Source: Pristionchus mayeri (taxonomy: Eukaryota > Nematoda > Chromadorea > Rhabditida > Neodiplogasteridae). Taken from it: a DNA stretch of 64,000 nt. The notes under the pieces are model-generated. The model was not told where the DNA came from. It made no database searches and worked only from the letters and a program-made list of their open reading frames with translations. Every line of letters starts with the position of its first letter. The first letter of the stretch is position 1. The stretch lies in NCBI GenBank assembly GCA_036245805.1, contig BTRK01000004.1:4216001-4280000 (forward strand), in the 5' to 3' direction. Below are positions 34,586 through 45,831 of the stretch, one piece after another. The translations under genes were made by a program, and so were the position numbers.

Positions 34586-35472
34586 TTAGGCTGTTGCATA
34601 AGTTCCTTTCTTTTTTCATGCATGAACATTGTAACCCCCACTGTTCTTTGCAATCGACCAATCAACAAATGGTTTGTTACAGTTGATTGGGGCATGAGTA
34701 CACTCTATATCGAGCACGATCTTGGTTTGATTATATCAGTGAGCATGGGTCAATTTAGATCGGAAGTTATCGTACTAGTATGTTTGATCCGAGTGTTCAA
34801 TTATTCACAGCTCCGAGGAGAGCAGTGATAGTGCTGAATTTGTCACACTATTCTAAAGCAATATGATGGGGTATCTCATATGACATATCGCGAGAATTGC
34901 GCCTTAAAAACCCTGCATGAAATATGGGCCCGATGAGATATTCACTCTTTCTGAAAATAAGGATTTCAAATTATTTGCCACATAATTCATAGGCATCGAT
35001 GAGAAGGGCTGAATTGTGATGGGTTGCGACCTTACCGTGCATATACGCAATCATATTTAGGAAAAGATTGGCCTATCCTTTCACGAGCTGAATTCTTTGA
35101 AAAAAATACATCGAGTTTCACACGTTGAAATCAACAGATTTGGGTATCCCCTGTTTACCACGCGTATTTGAATACGGATTTTTTGCACGTAAGTGAACAA
35201 TCAACTCTTGTCCTAGTATTGGATGATTGCGCAGAATCAGACGGTTTCTCGGCAACAAGGGCCCAACTCAAAATGCTAAAAATCGCCGTTTTTCGATGCT
35301 CATTTTCTGAAACGTGCTAGCCACCCAAGATAGTGAGCAGATTCAAAACCCTTTCATGGGTGTAATTCACAATCAAGACCATATCACAGGGTAATCATAA
35401 TATCTCGTCTGTCCACGTACTGCAGCAGAATTGCCCAAAAGAAAAAAGAAAGGAACTTATGCAACAGCCTTA
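34584..35472. mobile_element. second mariner/Tc-like element sharing a TA with the first
   Basis: Inverted ends GGCTGTTGCATAAGTTCC occur at 34589 and, in complement, before 35470. The left end begins right after the TA (34584-34585) that also flanks the upstream element, so the two abut. No intact transposase; a short frame starting MGQFRSEVIV at about 34746 may be a remnant. Confidence 0.7.
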
Positions 35473-35608
35473 TACATGCTTTTTTTTAAATTTCCACTTC
35501 AAGGCATGAATTACTTTTGCAAATATGGATCTCGCGAGTGAAAATCGAGGAATATCAACAAAACCTTTATTTGATATGACAACTTTTCTTTAAAAAAGGC
35601 GATATTCC

Positions 35609-38234
35609 TTAATAACTGATCAGCGTATTACAGTGGCTACAGTTGATATCGTCCGTTGTGATGTGTTTGGAGTGAGCTGCAAAATTGCCACGCATTAGGG
35701 AAAAAGGCATCTGACTATTTGTTTGTGTCTGGGAAAAAATGGTACTCACTTGGCTGATCGTGCTAACTTTGCTAGCAATCTTGTACTTTTGAGGGGTGCA
35801 AGGCAGCAACCAAAGACGAATCTGACGACGGTAACTGAAATGAACTTACTATTCATTTTAAAAATCTGAAGATAACAAATATTATTTATTGTTATAAATT
35901 TAATACAATATTTTACAAATATCATCTCACATTCTAACGAATAGAAGTCATGAGAAATTCCAAAAAGATCGTTGTTTGAAAAGATTTGCTGCTATCACTT
36001 TCGTACCTCTGAATGCACACGATGAGAAGCCAGGGATCGACCGCGGGATACACAGTGGAGAGAGACATGAGGTAGTTGCCGAGGGCACCGAATTGAAGGC
36101 CTGCAAAGAACTCTGCTTGCTCCCGCATAATTCCATTATCCTGCCTTGCTATTGGCTTGCTCTATTTCTCAATTGCTCTACCTGTGAGAGGAAGAAGCAC
36201 GAGACACCCGACGGGAGTGAACGAAATCGCCAGTGGAACAACTGTCTGCAAAACCAGAAATAGGGAATGGAACAGTATTCAATTTACTTTTTGTTTATGA
36301 TATTATAAAATTGGGAATTCGACACTGAACATTGCCACCTTTCCGAAATCATATACACACAAATAATATTCGTAAATCTCAAATAAAATTTATGTTTTAC
36401 GAAATTATCATAAAATATTCACTACAGTGTTTACACCAAACGTGCTAATGTTCAGCCTGTGACCTATTCATATAATGGATTGAGTGATTTCCTGTAAATA
36501 TTTCCTGACATTTTACACTCTTCGACGTATTGGATTAATGTTTTCCACGTAGACATTGTTTTGCACACGTTTGACATTCCAACGTATTTGTTATATTGCA
36601 AGTAATTCTACGTAAGATGTCAGTTGTGTCTTACAGTAATTGTTTTCCATCTCACGCTCGCAAATTCCTTGAATACGTAAGCCATGCTAACATTTTACTA
36701 CCACATTTGAAAAACTATTATTCAATTTTATAAAAACCTACTTGAATAACTAAAGCTCGGAAGAATTGCCTATGTGTACTCGCTCGAATGTTCGTATCTG
36801 AATTTTCTAGATTTAGGGGTTTCTATGATTTGTATGAAACCTGAAGTCAGCGATTTCATCATTCTCACAACGCCAATCGAGCAGATAATCATAACTCCTG
36901 GAAGTGAGGGAATTATCAGGAACCATGGGCATCCTTCTAACCTCCGAGCATTGAAATCAGTCCGAGGATAGAGAGAGTGTAGATGACGATGGGCCAGTTC
37001 CACGTCATACCCCCAGTACCGTCCAGTTCCTTAGTATTTCACTCCCATTTCCCGTTGTTTCAACAAATCTCTTTCAATGCATTATCAAATATTATGAAGT
37101 TCTTACCGCGTATACGACATGGAAATGTCCGAATGGCTTCGTCATATTAATTCCGTAGAAATGAATCATATCGGAAACCAGTTGAGGATCCGTCTTCCAT
37201 CCCTGCGAATATATTTTAAGTTCTTTGTGCACTCGTAGCACCGAAGTTAGACTCTTCGGTGACTGGTTTAACGAGAAAGCAATTTCCATAATGCATTTTT
37301 TCTTTGGTGTAAAACTGTCACCACTCAGAACATTCACTCTGATATCCGGTGAAACTCACGGATCTCGGTTCGTAGTGCGAGATGAAGAATGCCATGATTG
37401 CATTGAAGAGAATCTGGAAGATGACGGCAGCAGATGTCCAATGCCAGATACTCAGGTAGGACAGCTTAGAGGACGATCTAAAGGCGGTTGGTGGCCTTCA
37501 GATGCATTGACATCTTCTATGATTGTTTTAAAGGATGCCCTGACAAGGTCAAAAGCATACCCAAGAAGGACGACATAACGATAGAGGGTGGAAGGAGAGG
37601 AGGGCGAAGGTCTGGTAGAAGAGAAGATCGAAGACGTAGATTGAGACGAGCCCTACGAATGCTTTCATCATCGCATGGTAACTCACTTTCTTACCTTGCA
37701 GTGCTGGCCAACTGGATGTTCCCACTCCGAAGACGACGAAAGAGTACTTGCCCATGTGGATGTTCTAGGAAATATTAATTTGGCATTGATGGATGCAATT
37801 ACTTTATACCGGCACAACAATCGCATTGGACAGCGCGATAACGACATCCATCACTGCAGAGATGTAGATGAGAATTTTGTAGCTGAAACAGCTTTCCGAT
37901 CATGATAATTGCGCAATGACTAGACGGTAGAGTTCGTAAATCGGGCCTTCGTCTCTTCATTTTACACGCTATCCCGACCGGTCGATCGACGAGAGAGCGT
38001 AAAGAATGAAGAGGTATCGTTTCTCGAACTCTACTAGACGGCAGAATAGGTACTTATTCACTTCGTGATACAGAGTTGACAAATTTGCAAGTGAAATTAG
38101 GATCACCTTCCCATCGAGACGACATTCACTTTCCTCACGAGAACGACGAGGAGAATATTGGAGAGAAGAGAGAAGGCAGCCATGATCCAGTTGAACATTA
38201 TGTGAGATGCACCATCCACCGCGCCCATTGCCAT
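35609..38234 (-). pseudogene. Str-family chemoreceptor, tandem copy 2, frameshifted
   Basis: Paralogue of the gene at 30887-33192 with the same exon order: MAMGAVDGASHIMFNWIMAA (start 38234), YKILIYISAVMDVVIALSNA, NIHMGKYSFVVFGV, LVSIYVFDLLFYQTFALLSF, LSIWHWTSAAVIFQILFNAI, FYGINMTKPFGHFHVVYA, WNWPIVIYTLSILGLISMLG, FFRALVIQ, FGALGNYLMSLSTVYPAVDP and a long tail ending HCNTLISY at 35609. In the TM3 exon, near 37588, two bases are missing relative to the paralogue. The conserved HFLYRY turns into HPLSLC and a stop follows soon. All other exons look open, so inactivation is probably recent; a sequencing error is the main alternative. Intron 1 carries a hairpin MITE. Confidence 0.75.
37920..38041. 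mobile_element. hairpin MITE 4 (distinct ends, exact 8-bp TSD)
   Basis: The element 37928-38033 (106 bp) is flanked by exact CTAGACGG repeats. Ends are TAGAGTTCG and complement. The loop-proximal core GACCGGTCGATCGACGAGAGAG relates it to the other MITEs, while the outer arms are its own. It lies in intron 1 of the frameshifted receptor. Confidence 0.85.
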
Positions 38235-38841
38235 CTTTTAAAAAAGTTTCGAAACAGATATTAGGAAGAAAACGAAATAGAAAAAGATAAGAAGAGGATA
38301 ATACCTCATGTGACTGAGCCCCCACATACGAAGCGCCTGATCTAAATACGCAGCTTCTCACCTTTTACAAATAGCATGTTGAATGCATTCCGCTTGAGAC
38401 GGCCTTCATAACCGAACGGCAAAATAGAATGCGACACTTATTTAGTGTGAAACTCTTCGAGAAAGAGGGCAACAAAATGTGTGCCCGATGTGAACTAGTG
38501 TCGAGTGAAAGAGGGACGTGAACAACAGTGGAAGCATTATCGGAACGCTTTTTTTAATTTTTATAATTTTGCATTTTTATTTGACATTAATCCATGTTTC
38601 CTCTCGTAGAACTACTGCCAGCTGACTGGCCACACGCATAGCTGTCCAGCACTAGCGATGTCTTGTCAGTCACTCAAAGTCCACGACCCTATACGTTGTA
38701 TTTTTGATCAATTTGTCAGTCACTCAAACTCGACGGTCATGGGTTTACCGGCGGTGTGGGCAGCTATGGTCAGACGTCAACAATCGCGTGTCTCTTTTGT
38801 TCTCATGACCTCTCTCTGTTGACAGTTCCTGCATGGCGATT

Positions 38842-38951
38842 GTGGAATGGATCAATGGTCTGTCTCTCTCCATATCACACACTCTCTCACCGGTTAGAGA
38901 AGGCGAGAGAGCATGAGATTTGGACAGAGTCAGACGATTACTCGTGGAATG
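38842..38951. mobile_element. hairpin MITE 5 (hAT-type, exact 8-bp TSD)
   Basis: The element 38850-38943 (94 bp) is flanked by exact GTGGAATG repeats. Ends are GATCAATGGTCTG and complement of GAGTAATCGTCTGAC; the arms carry CTCTCCATATCACACAC. It lies about 100 bp upstream of the first four-span membrane gene. Confidence 0.85.
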
Positions 38952-39039
38952 ATAACAACAGTCCCTCTCATCGCCGTTGGAAACACTTCAACATCGATTT
39001 CCCCTTTCGATTCCACACTCACATTCAGAAATCTCAATC

Positions 39040-40087
39040 ATGCGTTGCTGCTTCGACGCATTCTCCATCACGGTGAGAAAAAAAATATATAAAATTAACT
39101 CCATATTTCAGCTCGGTACGATGATCATGGCGGGCTGCCTTGTAGTGGCGGGGATCGCCTCGATCGTCTTTGAGTGTCTGCCTTCAAACCCACACACGGA
39201 AGGACTCAGAATCACCATTGTCAGTCGGCAAATACTGCTTTTGCATGGACAATGGGCGCTTCTGCGCAATTCCGGACAGCCTTCAAAATGTGTTTACCTA
39301 TGTCTGTATTTTTACAAAGGATACTATCCGGTAGCTCACCGACGTGTCTAGTCCAGTGTAGATGTCGCTTATGTGCCCTACTAAAGAATAGTAATCGTAA
39401 ACTTGATTGTGCAGAAGCGCCGGACAATGATAGAAAGTGCAAGATTCCATTAACAGGTCGTCGTGGCCGCCGTCCAAACCGTCTGTGCTCTGCTCGTCTT
39501 CGTTGGATGTACGAGGAGAAAAGCCAGTCTCTTGGCGCCCGTCGTCATCTACACTGTACGTCTCTCCATGCTATCGCGATCATCGATCTATCTTCAGATT
39601 CTCATCGTGATCGCTCTCTTCGTGAAAGTCCTCATGAGCATCGTCTCGCTCATCTTTCCCAGCGCACTGTCCAGTATGCATTTTGAATATTTTTCATAAT
39701 CGTTTGACCTCCTGTCGCACTTCAAAAATGGTAACCATTGCACCGATATGAGTTGGACTCATAGTTGCCCACGCCGGCGGCGATTACACTGTAAGGGAAT
39801 GAAAACACATGACCCGGGGTTCATGGAAACGCGATGAGGGACAAGACGCCGCCAGTGCTGGGCAACTATGGTTTGACTCGCCATATGCAGATATTCTCGT
39901 GGCGACGCCCTTCTCCACTGTCGCAACTGCCGTCGTCTTCCTCTTCTTCGTCTGGTTCTCCACTGTCTTCAACAACTGCTACAAGTGCCTCAAGGACAGC
40001 CAGAGGTTCGGAAGGAAGCAAAGATAAATATACGAAACAACTGCTTCCCTTTTCAGTCTGAGCGAATATGGCCACCTCGTCGCGTAA
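39040..40087 (+). CDS. Cys-rich four-span membrane protein 1
   Basis: First of three tandem related genes of unknown function. It starts MRCCFDAFSITLGTMIMAG after an ATTTC-rich leader; a short cytosolic Cys pair precedes TM1 (GCLVVAGIASIVFECLP). TM2 is VVAAVQTVCALLVFVGC, a CTRRKASLLAPVVIYT link follows, TM3 is ILIVIALFVKVLMSIVSLIF, and TM4 is TVATAVVFLFFVWFSTVFNN, leading into CYKCLKDSQS and the end EYGHLVA. The CCxxFxxxTG start and four-span layout resemble LAPTM/DUF7027-type proteins, but this is a layout similarity only. One extracellular exon present in copy 3 was not located between 39675 and 39888. A hairpin MITE lies just upstream. Confidence 0.7.
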
Positions 40088-40514
40088 ATTTTATTCACTG
40101 CACTTCGAACTGTCAAAGACGATTTCCGGTCTCTGTGTAAATACAAACCATTGCATTTCATATTCAATAAACAGTTTTTACATTGCACTTTCTGCTACTC
40201 GTGCTTCTCATTCAATGTATCCGGCAGTTGTTCCGTAAACCGCGCACCACATTGTGTGTTGAATGTTATTGAGCGAGGTGAACCTACTTACGGAAAATAT
40301 TTGCATCTGACTATTTGTTTGCACATTCTGACTCAATTCCCATATTTGCTCTTGCTTTATCATTCCTCAGGTGTAGGCATAAATAGAAAGTGAGATAGCA
40401 TGAACATCAGATTCTTCGATCGAATATTTTACATTTACACGCAAATATTTGAGCAAACCATCATTTCAATTGTCCTTGCTATTTTTTTCTATAAATTAAC
40501 ACTTTTAGGCCGAT

Positions 40515-41272
40515 ATGACTGGCTGGTGTTGCTGCGGAGCTTGTCACATTATAGTAACAAATTTATATTCATAAAATTACGAGTTATTTTTTTTCAGAGA
40601 GGCGCTAAGATTCTCGGTATTGTATCGATCGTTTTCGCAATTTGCACCGTTTCCTACGCATGCATTCCAGAGAATCCTCTCGCCAATGGAGAAAGAATTG
40701 CTCTGGTCGGTTCTGTTCCCTTTTCGCGCTCATTCAATAACAGTAGTGCATTCGATATTTATAAATTGATTGAGAAATGATAATGACTGGACATTCCTAC
40801 TTTTTTCCTATATTAATCATAATTTTCCAGATATTATAGTTCACGGATTATTCAAGCTGCGGTTCTCGTTCTTTGCGCGTGTGCTCAGTACCAAGCAGGA
40901 CTGATGATGCCCATGCTTGTGCACGGTGTCAGTGCTTACATCTATTTTTTGTCTCCTGGATTTGCTGAAACTTTGGTTTCAGGTGATATCCATGATCTTG
41001 ATGGCAATGATCTTGATGGCTTCAACAGGTTTGGGATTCTCAAAATGCCTGACACTGCGAACGATACTCAATTCAGTGCAGAGAATCGATGTCAATTTGC
41101 AGATGTCGCCGTAAACTTAGTCATCTCATCCGGAATCTCATTCCTAATTGAATTTCGGTTCGTCACGGTCTTCAAGAACTGCCACAAGTATCTCCGAGAA
41201 GTCGAACGGTAGTCTATTGTCAGATGCTTGCGCATATCAGTTTTCAGGTCAAATACGTACAGCTCGGCGTAA
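40515..41272 (+). CDS. Cys-rich four-span membrane protein 2
   Basis: Second gene of the trio, most diverged. It begins MTGWCCCGACHII before a GTAACA donor; RGAKILGIVSIVFAICTVSY (TM1) and ACIPENPLANGERIAL follow, then IIQAAVLVLCACAQYQAGLM (TM2), VISMILMAMILMASTG (TM3), an inserted stretch and ISSGISFLIEFRFVTVFKNC (TM4) with HKYLREVER. It ends RSNTYSSA at 41272. The intron/exon order matches its neighbours. The loop after TM3 needs one more junction than I could settle, so small model errors are likely, and a decayed state cannot be excluded. Confidence 0.6.
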
Positions 41273-41784
41273 GCCACGAAATACATTACTTCCGTGTTGG
41301 TTCAATACGTGATGTATGCATAATAAAGTGGGATACGATAAAAATAATCGATGATGGATGACATTAGATTGAATAGGAAGCTCTGGGGAAATCATTTTCA
41401 GCGAATAACGACACTGTTCGATTTCACCACTCATTCTTACCTCTACTTTTGCAAGAGCTCCCTCAACGATTGTACATATCGCTTCGTTACTTTCACAATA
41501 AAGTCGTTCAAATCCAAAAAATTCTCAAAATCGCAAAACTAGTATCTTCTTTCACATTTTTCTTTCATTTCACTCTCAACCTGCTGTCCCATGTCGGTAT
41601 TGGCCCCCATCAATCTGACTAACAGACATCATTACCACTATTATCCCCTTGCACAGTCGATGATCAGCAGACCGCTGGCTGACTCATCCTTGTTACTCCC
41701 TAGTTCACTCTCCCCCTCTCTCCCTCTCCCTCCCCTCATCGTCCCAGTCTGCTCACTAGAGTTTAGAGAAACAGCAGCTCTCCC

Positions 41785-41792
41785 TATAAAAG
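41785..41792 (+). promoter_or_regulatory. TATA box of four-span gene 3
   Basis: TATAAAAG within CCCTATAAAAGAGAG about 135 bp before the ATG at 41926. Confidence 0.5.
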
Positions 41793-41925
41793 AGAGCGAA
41801 TTCGCGAAAGATCTCACCCATTCTTGTTCAGCTGAATAATACACGTTACTCCATTGCACATTCGGATTTACTGCGCGCGTTCCATTCCCTTTTCCCCATT
41901 TCAGTAAACAACCCATCATAACACC

Positions 41926-43101
41926 ATGACAAAACACTGTTGCTGTGGCGTTTTCTCGATTACGGTAACCTTTTTTTTCAAATTTTTAAAGTTATTCGTT
42001 TGATTGCAGACAGGGGCGCAGATCCTGGCTGCTCTCATGGTGCTGGGAGCAGTCGGATCGATAGTATCCGTGTGCGTCCCCAATGCGAAGCACACGCCGG
42101 CGACCAGGATCGGCACGGTGAGTCATCACTTCGTGATCTAAATCTGCGAAGAAATCCCGTCAAATGGAGATTGATAATTAGCACTCATTAAGGGCCTCTC
42201 AAGCGCCGTGGAGCTTATTGCGGGAGTGCTGGTCTTTCTCGCAATCCGCAAGGAAAGAGCGGTGCTGATGACGCCGATTCTCGCGTATGCGGTAGGTCGA
42301 ATTACGTGCGGTCGAACACTTGTTTACTAAGCGCCTCCACTACTAACGATATGAGGAAGTGCCTTTTTTGCCGTTTCACCTAAAATTCAATCTATAATTA
42401 CTATTCCGATACCTGCGAAAGGTCACTTCCGCTTTGCTATTCTGAAAATATTAATGATTGCGTAATATTTTCTCCTTTCTAGTGTCAATTTCAGGGGATT
42501 TCTCTGTTTTGCATCGCGATCGCCTTTATCCTCTGTGTCTATGGACTCTTCGACCAGCACTCAGTCGTCCCCAATTGGATACGGTGAGGAAATCAGGGGA
42601 ATGGAGACGTGTTTACACTGTGATCACCCTCTCCATTCTTTACTCCTGGGAACTGCGCGGAATCAGTAAACATCCCATTATGAAATCGACTTTCATCAGG
42701 CGATTTTTTTCTGCAGATTCCTTCTCGAACACAAGGACGAGATTACTGTCGCCACTACAGAGGAGCCGATCAATCCCGAGCAGTGTGAGTGGGTGGAATA
42801 TCACGAATTATTCGAATCCTTAAAAATCGCAATTTTTCCATATTCTACCACCCTCCATCATGAGCGGCGGATTATTTTGGTTATTTTCGGAGATGCTCAG
42901 TGGTTATTTGCAGATGTGTTCGTGCTCACTGTCGTCTTCACTCTCTTCGCAGCCATTGCCTTCGCCTTCTCAGTCTGGTATTTCTCCGTCTTCCACAACT
43001 GCTTCAAGCACCTAAAGGAGCTGGAGAGGTGCATCTTAGCATTTCCGACAAATAATTGGAATCGTTTTAGCACGCGTGGCTACGGCCTGTACCAGGCTTG
43101 A
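41926..43101 (+). CDS. Cys-rich four-span membrane protein 3
   Basis: Best-preserved gene of the trio. Seven exons are in phase: MTKHCCCGVFSIT (41926-41964), TGAQILAALMVLGAVGSIVS (TM1) with NAKHTPATRIGT, GLSSAVELIAGVLVFLAIRK (TM2), GISLFCIAIAFILCVYGLF (TM3), an extracellular acidic segment HKDEITVATTEEPINPEQ, VFVLTVVFTLFAAIAFAFSV (TM4) and CFKHLKELE, then a short tail TRGYGLYQA. The length is about 190 residues. The triple cysteine at the N-terminus and the F-x-N/H-N-C-F/Y-K motif after TM4 are shared by all three copies. Membrane protein of unknown role. Confidence 0.75.
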
Positions 43102-43624
43102 TCTTGGCGGAAATCAATTGATAATTCATGATTTGGACAGATAATTTGAATGTTCAGTATGTCTACTAGCATGATTACGAAGAGGCCGCACCTCAATTTT
43201 CTGTGATTAATTGAATAATAAATTAAACTTCACATTTTTGTTTCGAAAATTGTCGATGCATTTCGATCGAGGAAAATGCACTTTTTCAGTATTTGAGGCT
43301 ATATGCAAAAATATTTCTTATTTTTTTGCACTTTTGCGTTCCGTGTACAGGTTGTCGCAAAACATAGAATAAGTTCAGAACATTGACTGTCTTGTTTTTT
43401 TAAATCGTAAAATATGCATACTCATAGGTACTTTGATCTCATACTCATAGGTACTTTGATCTCCTTTTGTAGTCATTATAGTAACCCATGAGAACACATG
43501 ATACGAGCACATTAGTTTCGAGTTACAACGTGGATAACATAATTACAACATGACTAGGTGAATGCGAGACCATTTTAATCAGTTCGGGAAGTAGTTTCAA
43601 CTCCTGTTTCATTCTTTCACGGGA
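43102..43624. other. intergenic, with short direct repeat
   Basis: Contains a 23-bp direct repeat (CATACTCATAGGTACTTTGATC twice, 43427-43470; split here to its key part) and sequence alignable with 45640-45830 upstream of the next receptor, showing that the tandem duplication of the receptor pair included promoter DNA. Confidence 0.5.
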
Positions 43625-45287
43625 ATGCTTCTAAACTGCAATGACTATCTGACGAACCCTGAATGCAGGCAAGTATTAATCACAGCGTTTATTTCAATAG
43701 TGTTGTTCACTCGACCGTTATCCAAGAGCGCTCTTCGAGTGAGAGGTCATTTAATTTTGCTCATGAACAACTTCCGCTCGAAAAAGTGTTAATCATCGAT
43801 TGAATTTATCATTCATTATTGTAGACTCATCTTGGCATTCTCTGACGTCACGCTTCTGAAACCAGAATGGAGTGTTCTTGCAACCAAAATGACTATGGTC
43901 CTTGAAATTATAGTGCTTCTTTTCGGAATCTTCATCTCTAGCATCGCTTTATACGTGCTACTCGCGAAAGTAAATTACAATATATTTTGTCTTTTGTAGT
44001 CTAATTTCTCAGGAATTGTCCTTACATCCGAATCTCAAACGAATATTGATCATAGTGATGTCTCACGTTTACGTGACGATAGGATGTCGAACGTTCCTTT
44101 TCTTATTTGAAACGGGTGTCTTCGACATGAAAGGTGCTCTACTGAAAATGAATGTATCTGAAGTATTGAACGCAGCCCAATCCTCCTTTAATTTTATACT
44201 TCTAATTTCAATAATGCATTTATATGAATCCATTGTCTATCCGTGAATGTTCATCGGATTCGTAAGTTGCCATTCTGAACGATCAATTATGTCTATTCTA
44301 GATTGTCGAGAGAATTTTTGCAACAATTCATATAGAAGACTATGAGGTGAGAATGTTTTCTCGCAGTCTATCACAGTTGATTCAGACGATGAGAAGCACC
44401 GTAATTTCAACACGTATAATTATTGGAGTTATCTTGGTTAACCTTCTTGCGGCCATCGCTGTGACGATGGGTTTGAATTTTTTTCTCGATGCTCGCAATT
44501 CCGCATGATTTTCATTCAGGAGCTGTGTACAACTTCCTTATAACAATTACCATCGGTATTATATTGTTCTCAATGATGATTACTGCTGGAATAATAGTGA
44601 GCAATGAACGTTTCACTAAGTAAGCAATGTTGCAGACAGCTGTATTGCTTTATAAGAGGAATCGCGCACATTTAAAGAAGGTTCACTCAACCGTTTCATA
44701 TTCCCTTTCGAAACAATTTCAACTGGCTGAGAATTTCCAAATATTTCGAGTGAGAATTAACTTGTGTACATCATATTTTCGAATGCCTAGGTTCTATTAT
44801 TTATTGCCATTTTCTCCTCAGTGGCGTGCTCCTCATGGCCTATTGCAATCGTTCTTCATATTTATTTCAGTGGAAAGGTACTGCAAAATATCATTTTTAA
44901 AATCTCATCATTTTAAAAATCTCCTCACAAAATATTATTAATCTGCCTACGCTCAGGATGAAAATTTATCAACGATGTTTGCAGAATTCTTCGAATTGTC
45001 ACATGATTTGTGAGTGACTCTCGTATTTTTCTAAGCATGCTTTATTTAAAAATCGATGATTAAGATCCGTGACTGGTGCAGTTGTACTAATATTGTATGC
45101 TCTTCCATCTTTAAGGAGAGAATATCAGTTAGTACTGAATTCATGGTCAAGTAAGTAGTCAATAATACTGATCAATGATTCTTTCAGTTGTCCCTGTTTC
45201 CCTGCTCCGTCAGTTGTCCAGGTAACTCGAATGAACGAAGCAACTGCCGATTCTTACTTCAACAACCTCATCGGGTCTTGGGCATAA
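43625..45287 (+). pseudogene. Sra-superfamily (sre/srab-like) chemoreceptor with nonsense codon
   Basis: Seven-transmembrane receptor related to the sre/srab part of the Sra superfamily. It starts MLLNCNDYLTNPECR; exon 1 ends AG before a GC donor (GCAAGT), a GC-AG intron. TM1 is LEIIVLLFGIFISSIALYVL, then ELSLHPNLKRILIIVMSHVY (loop 1 and TM2), IVERIFATIHIEDYE (the family ER..AT...YE motif after TM3), STRIIIGVILVNLLAAIAVT (TM4), FLITITIGIILFSMMITAGI (TM5), SYSLSKQFQLAENFQIFR (the LSxxFQLxEN motif) and a C-terminus FNNLIGSWA at 45287. A TGA at 44244-44246 interrupts exon 3, where the neighbouring copy has GGA in PGMFIGF. The remaining exons are open, so loss looks recent and by one base. Confidence 0.8.
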
Positions 45288-45831
45288 TCAATGAATGACA
45301 TGATAATAAGCAAATTCTAAAGGTGTGTTTTTAAAAATCTCACGCATGCAGTCCATGCAATTCAGTTCTCTACCGTCAATATCAAGCAATTTTTAAACGA
45401 TTAATTTTATTGAAATAAATATTTACTGCCCATGCACGTATACTTGTGTATCAAATGAATGACTGGAAGTTAACTGTGTGTTGTGCAATATTTGTCAAGG
45501 ATACCATTTGAGGTGTAATCCTTTATTCTTTTGTGAACTTTTCAATAAATGCACTCATTGTTGCAAATACATATAGTGTGAAATCAGTAATTGGACTCAC
45601 TTTCTTTAAATACCTAAATTTAGTTACGTACGTACAGAAAGAAATGTGCTTTGATCCCTCGGTATAGTCAATACAGTTACGCATGAGAACACGTGGCAAT
45701 TACATTTCCACCACTCGAGATTCCAGATTGAACGAAGCGGATAATATGATTACAACGTGACAAGGAGGCATTTGTGAGGCATTTAATCAGTTCAGGAAGT
45801 ATCTCTAACTTCCGTTTCACTCATTCAAGGA
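45288..45831. other. intergenic between tandem receptors
   Basis: AT-rich; its distal half is similar to the upstream region of the first receptor (43480-43620). No other element seen. Confidence 0.45.
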
